Source: Anaerolineales bacterium (GTDB lineage: Bacteria; Chloroflexota; Anaerolineae; Anaerolineales; Villigracilaceae). From it: a stretch of DNA of 7,559 nucleotides. The notes beneath the pieces are model-generated. The model made no database searches. It was not told the DNA's origin and worked only from the letters and a program-made list of their open reading frames with translations. Positions 1 to 5,370 of the stretch are shown here, piece after piece. The translations under genes were made by a program, and so were the position numbers. Numbering within the stretch: position 1 is the first letter of the stretch; each line of letters begins with the position of its first letter. The stretch lies in NCBI GenBank assembly GCA_016789205.1, contig JAEURF010000079.1, forward strand, positions 1 to 7,559, read 5' to 3'.

Positions 1-257
1 CACAATGTTGGGCATTAGACATCAAACCTCCAAGATTGTTTGAAGGCAATCGTAGTCCGGGCTTCAAGGCTTATATGCAATTGAAAGATATGAACATTGT
101 TTTGGAAACTGCTAAAGAATATGATATTCCAATTTCTGCAACCGAAGAAAACACAAAGTTTTTTCAGATGATGATTGATGAAGGAATGCGTGAATTGGAT
201 AATTCGGCTGTGGTCGGCGTTGTGGAAAAGTTGGCAGGCGTAGGGATTTTGGATTGA
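1..257 (+). CDS. NAD(P)-dependent beta-hydroxyacid dehydrogenase (3-hydroxyisobutyrate / tartronate semialdehyde reductase family), 3' end only
   Basis: The reading frame is open from base 3 and ends at TGA 255-257, so about 84 C-terminal residues are present; the start lies outside the window. The readable protein begins CWALDIKPPRLFEGNRSPGF and continues with a helical stretch containing LKDMNIVLETA and, near the end, ELDNSAVVGVVEKLAG. This is the pattern of the all-helical C-terminal domain of the 3-hydroxyisobutyrate dehydrogenase family (HibD, GarR, glyoxylate/succinic semialdehyde reductases), where GxSPGF, LKDxxxA and a D-x-S terminal helix recur. These enzymes reduce or oxidise short beta-hydroxyacids with NAD(P). 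The Rossmann domain and the catalytic Lys are not in view, so the substrate cannot be named. The last codons (GGG ATT TTG GAT TGA) are already part of the 7-base repeat array that fills the gap downstream. Confidence 0.82.
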   Translation, partial: QCWALDIKPPRLFEGNRSPGFKAYMQLKDMNIVLETAKEYDIPISATEENTKFFQMMIDEGMRELDNSAVVGVVEKLAGVGILD

Positions 258-307
258 CGATTTTAGATTTACGATTTCGTGCCTTTCGCCTTTTCGTATT
301 TTTCGCG
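245..307. repeat. Degenerate heptanucleotide repeat array 1 (GATT every 7 bases)
   Basis: GATT occurs at 245, 252, 259, 266 and 273, exactly 7 bases apart each time. The array continues in degenerate form: CCTTT at 282 and 289 keeps the 7-base spacing, and TTTCG words recur at 275, 284, 292 and 301. The first two units lie inside the last codons of the upstream reductase gene; the remainder fills most of the 66-base gap before the redoxin gene. No clean palindrome or terminator hairpin is visible. Confidence 0.7.
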
Positions 308-323
308 TTAAGATTTTCTTATA

Positions 324-827
324 ATGAATATCAACCAACCAATTCCTAATTTTTTATTACCCGATATAAAGGGCAATATCCACCAAATTGAACAATATCG
401 CGGCAAAATAGTGATTATCAATTTTTGGTCGTGTGAATGTCCGCATTCAGAGCGAACGGATAAAGCGATACTGTCTATGTTTGTGCAATGGCGGGATGAG
501 GTTGAATTGATAACCATTGCGTCCAATCGCAATGAAACTGTTGAGGAGATAAAAAATGTCTCCGAAGCACGGCACATACCAAACGTCTGGCTGGATGCGA
601 AGTGTGAGATTGCAAATCTGTTTGAGGCGGTCACAACGCCACATGTTTTCGTCATAGATAGAGATGGAATCTTGCGTTATCGTGGAGCTGTAGATGATGT
701 CAAGTTTCGGCAGAAGACTCCGACACGCTTCTTTCTCGACGAGGCAATTGAATCTTTGCTCGTCGGGCAATTGCCTACAATTCAAGAATCGCCTGCGTAT
801 GGGTGCGCAATCGTGCGGGAAATTTGA
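324..827 (+). CDS. Thioredoxin-fold redoxin (AhpC/TSA-TlpA-like) with atypical CECPHS active site
   Basis: This 167-residue cytosolic protein has no signal peptide. The thioredoxin fold is indicated by an N-terminal NQPIPNFLLPDIKGN segment (residues 3-19), strand VIINFW (30-35), the active-site region SCECPHSERTD (36-46), and cis-proline motif TTPHVFVID (104-112, Pro106) followed by DGILRYRGAVDD. Aligned with the usual FWATWCPPC, the first active-site Cys is Cys39. The position of the second Cys is Ser42, and an extra Cys37 lies two residues upstream. Cys94 and a C-terminal YGCAIV motif (Cys161) are additional candidate resolving residues; a GCxI motif near the C-terminus also occurs in some other redoxin-family proteins as I recall them. 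Likely role is thiol-disulfide or peroxide chemistry; substrate unknown. ATG at 324 is chosen because the fold starts right after it; no Shine-Dalgarno is evident. The next gene starts 13 bases after the stop, suggesting co-transcription. Confidence 0.85.
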   Translation: MNINQPIPNFLLPDIKGNIHQIEQYRGKIVIINFWSCECPHSERTDKAILSMFVQWRDEVELITIASNRNETVEEIKNVSEARHIPNVWLDAKCEIANLFEAVTTPHVFVIDRDGILRYRGAVDDVKFRQKTPTRFFLDEAIESLLVGQLPTIQESPAYGCAIVREI

Positions 828-839
828 TAGAATAAAAAC

Positions 840-2648
840 GTGAATATTGATATTAAACAACGCGCCTTATTTTTGAATCGCATTCATCTCTTCAACGGAT
901 TGCGGGAAGATGAATTGGAAGGTATTTCTATAAAACTAGAAGAAATCCACCTACCTGCTAATGCGATTATTTTTAGTCGTGGTGATAAACCGAATGGTTT
1001 TTATTTAATCTATAAAGGCAAAGTAAAAGTTGCCCGCCCAAGCGCAGAAGGTGAAGATGTTTTAGCGATATTATCGAAAGAAGATTATTTTGGCGAAGAA
1101 TCTTTGATAGAAAATCGCAATCGTTCTGCTACCTTAACAACAGAAGAGGATTCAATTTTGTTGTTTATGTCACGTCAGTTGTTTGATGAGTTGATATTAA
1201 AATATGAAAAATTAAGACCAAATTTGGTGGTGGCGATTAACAGTCATAAATTGGCGCGTGCCAATCGGTTTAAGTGGCTGGGAAAAAATGAAGTGATTTA
1301 TTTTATGGCGCGTCGCCATGTCATTCGTTTATATCAGGCATTAATTCCGCCTATTCTTTTTTCACTGATTCCAGCCTTTTTGTTAATTTGGGGCGGCATT
1401 ACTGGCGCAGTCACTCCAGTAGCGGTGGCGGGCATTTTATTAATTGGCATTTTGGGTTGGGTGATATGGCTAGTGATTGACTGGAGCAATGATTATTACA
1501 TCGTCACCAACCAACGCGTAATTTGGTTAGAAAAAGTTTTATTTTTATACGACAGCCGTCAAGAAGCGCCACTTGGCACATTGTTATCCGTCGGCGTAGA
1601 AACTGATTTTTTAGGTCGGCAACTTAATTATGGGAACGTCAATGTGCGCACATTTGTCGGCAATATTAAATTTGAATATGTCAGTTTCCCCGAACAAGCC
1701 GCCGACATGGTGCGGGAATATTGGGAGCGTACAAAATCTAAAGGCACACAAGCCCAAAAAGATGCGATGAAAAATGCCATCCGCGCCAAGATAGGAATGC
1801 CGGTCATCAAAGAACCTGAAGAACCACTTGCCCCCGTGTTTGACATGGGCAACAAAGACCCGCAAGAAAAAGGTCTATTTTGGACAGCACTTTCAAACAG
1901 ATTCAAACTACGTCAAGAAGATGGTGGCACAATTATTTATCACAAACATTGGATTGTGCTACTGCAACAAACAGGCAAAGCTCTGCTTTTATTGCTTTTC
2001 ATCTTAACTTTATTTTTCATTCAACTGTATCGTTTATATCTAGACCCCAATAACGCCTCATTTGAAATCATAGACAATAGCTTTCGTCCAGATACAATCC
2101 TGGTTTTATTAACATTATTCATGGCAATCGCTTTAGGCTGGGCAGGCTGGGAATATTGGGACTGGAGCAATGACATCTTCATGGTCACACCAGAAGAAAT
2201 TATGGACTTAGATAGAACCCCGCTCGGCAAAGAAGAACGTCGCACAGCACAAATTGAAAACATTCTTAGTACAGAATATCAACGCATCGGCATCTTAGGC
2301 ATTTTATTTAATTACGGCACAGTCTTCATCACCGTCGGTGGTGCAAAACTTTCATTTCAAGATGTGTTAGACCCCGCTGGTGTCATGTCCGATATCAACC
2401 GCCGCCGCATGGTGCGCATTGCCAAAAAAGCCGAAGAATCAGCCAATGTGGATAGAGAACGCATGGCGACATGGGTTGCCGCATATCATTTGAATCGAGA
2501 TGAATTCGCCTCTGCCTCTACGGGTCAAACTGGGAATACATCCGGAACGTTTCGCGTCGCCGACAATGAGATTGATGGTCAAATAGAAGATATGATCGAT
2601 GATTTACCAGAAGATGAAGGCAGTAGCGGCATCAGCGGTGAAGGATAA
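840..2648 (+). CDS. Cyclic nucleotide-binding domain fused to two membrane-anchored bacterial PH-like (bPH2/DUF304-type) modules
   Basis: This is a 602-residue predicted inner-membrane protein. Residues about 12-130 form a CRP-type cNMP-binding domain with the phosphate-binding cassette FGEESLIENRNRSATL (84-99), including the Gly-Glu and Arg95-Ser-Ala elements that hold the cyclic phosphate. There is no helix-turn-helix. Two similar membrane modules follow. Module 1 has hydrophobic segments at about 165-186 and 194-213, then DWSNDYYIVTNQRVIWL (214-230) and a beta-rich region with QLNYGNVNVRTF. Module 2 has segments at about 377-396 and 417-440, then DWSNDIFMVT (441-450) and FNYGTVFITV. The C-terminal tail (about 555-602) is Ser/Gly/Asp/Glu-rich and probably disordered. 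The GTG start at 840 is used because the cNMP domain begins within a dozen residues and no earlier in-frame start fits; its ribosome site is weak. It probably senses a cyclic nucleotide at the membrane; the output is unknown. Confidence 0.85.
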   Translation: MNIDIKQRALFLNRIHLFNGLREDELEGISIKLEEIHLPANAIIFSRGDKPNGFYLIYKGKVKVARPSAEGEDVLAILSKEDYFGEESLIENRNRSATLTTEEDSILLFMSRQLFDELILKYEKLRPNLVVAINSHKLARANRFKWLGKNEVIYFMARRHVIRLYQALIPPILFSLIPAFLLIWGGITGAVTPVAVAGILLIGILGWVIWLVIDWSNDYYIVTNQRVIWLEKVLFLYDSRQEAPLGTLLSVGVETDFLGRQLNYGNVNVRTFVGNIKFEYVSFPEQAADMVREYWERTKSKGTQAQKDAMKNAIRAKIGMPVIKEPEEPLAPVFDMGNKDPQEKGLFWTALSNRFKLRQEDGGTIIYHKHWIVLLQQTGKALLLLLFILTLFFIQLYRLYLDPNNASFEIIDNSFRPDTILVLLTLFMAIALGWAGWEYWDWSNDIFMVTPEEIMDLDRTPLGKEERRTAQIENILSTEYQRIGILGILFNYGTVFITVGGAKLSFQDVLDPAGVMSDINRRRMVRIAKKAEESANVDRERMATWVAAYHLNRDEFASASTGQTGNTSGTFRVADNEIDGQIEDMIDDLPEDEGSSGISGEG

Positions 2649-2652
2649 TTCT

Positions 2653-2688
2653 GGACTATAGACCGTCCATAGTCCGCCGTCTACGGTT
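2653..2688. repeat. Degenerate heptanucleotide array 2 with short hairpin
   Basis: GAC occurs at 2654 and 2661, then GTC at 2665, 2672 and 2679 (GTT at 2686), all spaced by 7 bases within each set. The array therefore contains two GAC heptads followed by three to four GTC heptads. The change of orientation creates a hairpin: GGACTAT (2653-2659) pairs perfectly with ATAGTCC (2669-2675) around a 9-base loop, and CCGT (2677-2680) can pair with ACGG (2683-2686). There is no following T-run, so it does not look like an intrinsic terminator. It lies 5 bases after the stop of the cNMP/PH gene and upstream of the def ribosome site. Confidence 0.65.
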
Positions 2689-2707
2689 ATCAATAAATTT
2701 ATCAATT

Positions 2708-2712
2708 AAGGA
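2708..2712 (+). promoter_or_regulatory. Ribosome binding site of def
   Basis: AAGGA lies 11 bases before the ATG at 2724. It is one of only two recognisable Shine-Dalgarno sequences in the window and supports the ATG as the def start. Confidence 0.55.
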
Positions 2713-2723
2713 AAATTCACAGC

Positions 2724-3257
2724 ATGACATTACGAGAAATTGTATATTTACCAAACCCAATCTTGCGGAAGAAAGCAAAACCAGTCACCAAATTCGACAA
2801 AGACTTACAAACCCTAATAGACGATATGATTGAAACCATGCGCGAAGCACCGGGTGTAGGGCTTGCCGCCCCACAGATTAATTTACCGATGCAACTCGCT
2901 GTGATTGAATACGCCGAAGGTGAAGATGACGAAAATAAACCAGAAGATGCTCCCCCACCGGAGAAAAAATTATTTGTCATCATCAACCCCGAAATTACAA
3001 AAGTTTCGGAAGAAAAAGTATTAGGCGTAGAAGGTTGTTTATCTATCCCCGGTTTATTAGGCGAAGTAGAACGGCATGAAGCGATTCAAGTCAAAGCCTT
3101 GAATCGGCATGGCAGTCCTGTCAAATTAAAACTAGATGGTTGGATGGCAAGAATCTTCCAACATGAAATTGACCATCTCAATGGAGTTTTATTCACCGAC
3201 AAAGCCACACAAGTTTGGAAGCCGCGTGAAGAAGATGCGAATATAGAACTTGAGTAA
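2724..3257 (+). CDS. def: Peptide deformylase
   Basis: This 177-residue cytosolic metalloenzyme removes the N-formyl group from nascent proteins at the ribosome exit. All three signature motifs are present: GVGLAAPQ (residues 44-51, motif I), EGCLS (103-107, with metal ligand Cys105) and QHEIDH (146-151, metal ligands His147 and His151 and catalytic Glu148). Length matches the family. Between motifs I and II there is an acidic, proline-rich insertion (about residues 64-82, EGEDDENKPEDAPPPEKK) that is probably an exposed loop; such insertions are tolerated in this family. The start is supported by AAGGA upstream and by the usual short N-terminus before the conserved YLPNPILRKKAKPV segment (8-22). 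The gene sits alone between two heptanucleotide arrays, upstream of recF, and not next to fmt, its common partner. Confidence 0.96.
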   Translation: MTLREIVYLPNPILRKKAKPVTKFDKDLQTLIDDMIETMREAPGVGLAAPQINLPMQLAVIEYAEGEDDENKPEDAPPPEKKLFVIINPEITKVSEEKVLGVEGCLSIPGLLGEVERHEAIQVKALNRHGSPVKLKLDGWMARIFQHEIDHLNGVLFTDKATQVWKPREEDANIELE

Positions 3258-3259
3258 AG

Positions 3260-3318
3260 AAAGTCAAAAGTCGTAGGTCGCAAGTCAGACCTTAAACTTT
3301 TGACTTTAGACTTTTGAC
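3260..3318. repeat. Mirror-arranged heptanucleotide array 3, forming a long hairpin between def and recF
   Basis: GTC occurs at 3263, 3270, 3277 and 3284 (period 7). GAC then occurs at 3288, 3302, 3309 and 3316, with AAC at the missing position 3295 (period 7 again). The two half-arrays are inverted relative to one another. AAAGTCAAAAGT (3260-3271) pairs perfectly with ACTTTTGACTTT (3296-3307) as a 12-bp stem; inside it AGGTC (3275-3279) pairs with GACCT (3288-3292). In a register shifted outward, GTCAAAAGTC (3263-3272) pairs perfectly with GACTTTTGAC (3309-3318). The array fills the entire gap and ends 1 base before the recF ATG. No T-run follows, so a terminator is unlikely; interference with recF translation is possible. 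Confidence 0.8.
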
Positions 3319-3319
3319 A

Positions 3320-4525
3320 ATGTATTTAAACCATTTATCACTCACCAACTTTCGCTCACTCACCCGCTTGGATGCTGACCTTCCAAAGCGGGCTGTTTTA
3401 CTTGTGGGAAGTAATGCACAAGGAAAAACAAGTGTATTAGAAGCGATTTATTTTCTAGCGGCGTTTACATCCTTTCAGACTCATGCTGACAGGCAAATTG
3501 TCAACTTTCATGAAGCGAAAAATTCATTAGCCGTTACACGCCTCGTAGCAGATTATCAACGTGGGAAAACAAAACATCGTTTAGAAGCGCGTTTGATTCT
3601 TGAACCCACTGGCGTCAATGGTCAGCGACTTCGTAAAGAAATTTTATTGGATGGAGTCAAACGTCAAGTTAATGATGTGATTGGTCATTTCAATGCAGTT
3701 ATTTTTGTGCCGCAAATGTCACAAATCATTGAAGGCGGACCTGAAGAACGACGTCGTTATTTAAATTTGGCGCTGGCACAAACTGTCCCTGCTTATGCGC
3801 GCGTGTTGAGTGAATACAACCAAGCCGTATCACAACGCAATGCACTGCTCAAAATGTTAAGTGAAGGCTCAGGCAACAAAGACCAACTTGAAGTGTGGGA
3901 TGAAGCGTTGGTCAAGTTTGGCTCACAAATTATTTTGTGGCGCATCCAAGCGATTCAAGAAATCGAAAGATATGCTTCCAGAGTTCATAGTGATTTGACT
4001 CGGGGAGATGAAATTTTACGTTTGGCTTATGAACCTGCGTATGACCCGCTTCCAAAACCAAACGGACAGTTGGGTCTGAAAATTGATACTGCGATTGATC
4101 GTTCAGCAATTGAACTAGATGAAATTCAAAATGGATTTTTATCGCGACTCAAAACTATTCGCAGTGAAGAAATTGCACGCGGTGTGACAACGATTGGACC
4201 GCATCGTGATGATTTGCGATTCATTATCAACAAAGCAGATGTGAGTGATTATGGTTCGCGCGGACAAGTTCGCACGACATTGTTGGCATTGAAACTCGCC
4301 GAAGTGGATTGGATGAAAGCGCGCACAAATGAAACGCCTGTGATTTTGTTGGATGAAGTGATGGCTGAATTAGATTTGAGCCGCCGCGCCGATTTGTTGA
4401 AGTATGTCAGTCAAGACCAGCAAGTTTTATTCACAACAACTGATTTGAGTTTTTTTGATTCTAAGTTTGTAAATGATTCTGAAATTTGGGATGTGCAAGG
4501 TGGAGTGGTAGTGCCAAGAAAGTAA
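3320..4525 (+). CDS. recF: DNA replication and repair protein RecF
   Basis: RecF is an SMC/ABC-type ATPase that loads RecA at single-strand gaps together with RecO and RecR. The 401-residue protein has a Walker A GSNAQGKTS (residues 30-38), the RecF hallmark TIGPHRDDL (291-299), an ABC signature region YGSRGQVRTTLLALKLAE (311-328), and a Walker B/D-loop LLDEVMAELD (343-352), followed by QVLFTTTD (368-375). The N-terminus MYLNHLSLTNFRSL matches the family pattern, so ATG 3320 is preferred over the in-frame TTG at 3314, which lies inside the hairpin arm. It is somewhat longer than the roughly 360-residue enterobacterial protein. No Shine-Dalgarno is visible; the bases upstream belong to the heptad hairpin. 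recF often lies near dnaA and dnaN, but here it follows def and is not part of an origin cluster within the window. Confidence 0.97.
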   Translation: MYLNHLSLTNFRSLTRLDADLPKRAVLLVGSNAQGKTSVLEAIYFLAAFTSFQTHADRQIVNFHEAKNSLAVTRLVADYQRGKTKHRLEARLILEPTGVNGQRLRKEILLDGVKRQVNDVIGHFNAVIFVPQMSQIIEGGPEERRRYLNLALAQTVPAYARVLSEYNQAVSQRNALLKMLSEGSGNKDQLEVWDEALVKFGSQIILWRIQAIQEIERYASRVHSDLTRGDEILRLAYEPAYDPLPKPNGQLGLKIDTAIDRSAIELDEIQNGFLSRLKTIRSEEIARGVTTIGPHRDDLRFIINKADVSDYGSRGQVRTTLLALKLAEVDWMKARTNETPVILLDEVMAELDLSRRADLLKYVSQDQQVLFTTTDLSFFDSKFVNDSEIWDVQGGVVVPRK

Positions 4526-4528
4526 TAT

Positions 4529-4630
4529 ATGTCATTGCGAGCCACGTTATTGTTCTTTGTGGCGAAGCAATCTTATAATACTGAGAGATTGCTTCGCCAC
4601 AAAGCGCAAGAGCCTTCCTCGTAACGACAA
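4529..4630. repeat. Stop-anchored palindromic repeat element, copy 1
   Basis: The element begins ATGTCATTGCGAG, 3 bases after the recF stop, and its right arm is CCTCGTAACGAC (4617-4628). The outer arms pair imperfectly (9 of 11 Watson-Crick, one G-T). The core is a perfect 19-bp inverted repeat: CTTTGTGGCGAAGCAATCT (4555-4573) with its reverse complement at 4586-4604, separated by a 12-base loop. The element occupies most of the gap before the MNT gene. Two relatives lie at 6259 and 7327. There is no T-run after the stem and no obvious target-site duplication. Confidence 0.88.
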
Positions 4631-4634
4631 AGGT

Positions 4635-4640
4635 TATAAT
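4635..4640 (+). promoter_or_regulatory. Candidate -10 box for a leaderless MNT-HEPN-rbsK transcript
   Basis: A perfect TATAAT ends 6 bases before the ATG at 4647, which would place transcription initiation at or near the A of the start codon. No convincing -35 is visible at the matching distance (4612-4617 lies in the right part of the palindromic element), and the AAGG at 4642-4645 is too close to the ATG to act as a normal ribosome site. This is a sequence-only prediction. Confidence 0.45.
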
Positions 4641-4646
4641 TAAGGC

Positions 4647-4976
4647 ATGAAGAAAAATCGTCCACGAGTTCGGGCTTTGAAATTGGCAAAAGAAGTCCGT
4701 AAGAGACTGACAAACACGCTTGGGCAACCTGTCCAAGTCATTATGTTTGGCTCGCAAGCACGTGGAACTGCTACAAAAGAATCGGATATTGATTTACTAG
4801 TCATCTTGCCTAAAATAGATACGGATTTGGTCAAAACAGCATCCAATATTGGATGGGAGGTTGGCTTTGAAGCGGGTAAGGTGATTTCTGTGATTCCTGA
4901 TACAAAAGAAAATATGAAAAAATATAGTTTTCTACCGTTTTATCAAAAGATCAATAAAGAAGGTGTAGCGGTATGA
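4647..4976 (+). CDS. Minimal nucleotidyltransferase (MNT domain; MntA-like putative antitoxin)
   Basis: This 109-residue protein of the polymerase-beta-like nucleotidyltransferase fold carries the signature GSQARG (residues 35-40) followed by SDIDLLVI (46-53), with metal-binding Asp47 and Asp49. Length and motif match stand-alone MNT proteins that pair with HEPN proteins. In characterised MntA/HepT pairs the MNT protein transfers AMP to a tyrosine of the HEPN RNase and neutralises it. A third catalytic Asp is not obvious in the later strand (VISVIP, 79-84), so activity should not be taken for granted. Its last 4 bases overlap the HEPN gene (ATGA), indicating translational coupling. The start is ATG 4647, directly after a TATAAT box. 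The N-terminus is very basic (five Arg and four Lys in the first 20 residues). Confidence 0.88.
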   Translation: MKKNRPRVRALKLAKEVRKRLTNTLGQPVQVIMFGSQARGTATKESDIDLLVILPKIDTDLVKTASNIGWEVGFEAGKVISVIPDTKENMKKYSFLPFYQKINKEGVAV

Positions 4977-5368
4977 AAGATTATAAAAAGGATTTAATCA
5001 AATATCGCCTTGAACGTGCTAACGAATCTTTGCAAGATGCAAAAATATTGGATGAGAATGAAGGAAGCCCGACAAGTATTGTAAATCGCGCTTATTATTC
5101 AATTTTTTATGCGGCTTTAGCCTTGTTAGTCACTGAAAGTGTTGAACCAACCAAACATAGCGGTGTACTTGCAAAGTTCGATGAACTTTTTATTAAGCGG
5201 GGTATTTTCCCAAAAGAAATGAGTAAGATAATCCATCAAGCATTTGATATGCGTCAGGCGGGAGATTATCAAAAAGCAATCACCATTACAAAAGAACAAG
5301 CAATGGATATTCTTGAATCAGCAGAGAAATTTATAAAAACTGTTGAAGAAGAACTTGCTAAAAAATAA
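4973..5368 (+). CDS. HEPN domain protein (UPF0332-like), partner of the MNT protein
   Basis: This 131-residue, largely helical protein shows the HEPN/UPF0332 pattern: YRLERANESLQDAKIL (11-26), the central NRAYYSIFYAALALL (38-52), THXG-like segment TKHSG (60-64), and FDMRQAGDYQK (91-101), ending in a helix rich in Glu and Lys. The HEPN RNase motif is R-x4-6-H. Here Arg39 is followed by AYYSIFY, so the expected His position is Tyr46 and no His lies within seven residues of Arg39. Tyr41, Tyr42 and Tyr46 are possible targets for AMP transfer. The start ATG overlaps the MNT stop by 4 bases, and rbsK starts 2 bases after the stop, so the three genes are very likely one transcript. A toxin-antitoxin role is inferred from the pairing; a nucleotide-binding or regulatory role is an alternative. 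Confidence 0.85.
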   Translation: MKDYKKDLIKYRLERANESLQDAKILDENEGSPTSIVNRAYYSIFYAALALLVTESVEPTKHSGVLAKFDELFIKRGIFPKEMSKIIHQAFDMRQAGDYQKAITITKEQAMDILESAEKFIKTVEEELAKK

Positions 5369-5370
5369 GA

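Noticed and set aside
245..307. CRISPR or direct-repeat array
   Set aside because: The units are only 7 bases and degenerate, with no spacers.
320..325. TATAAT overlapping the redoxin start codon as a promoter
   Set aside because: It overlaps the ATG itself, so a transcript from it would begin inside the gene, and no later start fits the fold. Probably chance.
447..860. 137-codon open frame on the - strand opposite the redoxin gene
   Set aside because: No recognisable protein pattern, and it is wholly explained as the opposite strand of a well-supported gene. The other - strand frames opposite the cNMP/PH, def, rbsK and hydrolase genes are rejected for the same reason.
3314..3319. TTG at 3314 as recF start
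   Set aside because: The ATG at 3320 gives the family-typical N-terminus MYLNHLSLTNFR; the TTG lies within the arm of the heptad hairpin.
4555..4604. Intrinsic terminator after recF
   Set aside because: The 19-bp stem is perfect but is followed by CGCAAGAGCC, not a T-run, and it is part of a repeat family with outer arms. Termination by another route is possible but unsupported.
4529..4630. Insertion sequence remnant or MITE with target-site duplication
   Set aside because: Terminal inverted repeats exist, but no convincing flanking duplication is found at any of the three copies and no transposase is in view; it is therefore called a repeat and not a mobile element.
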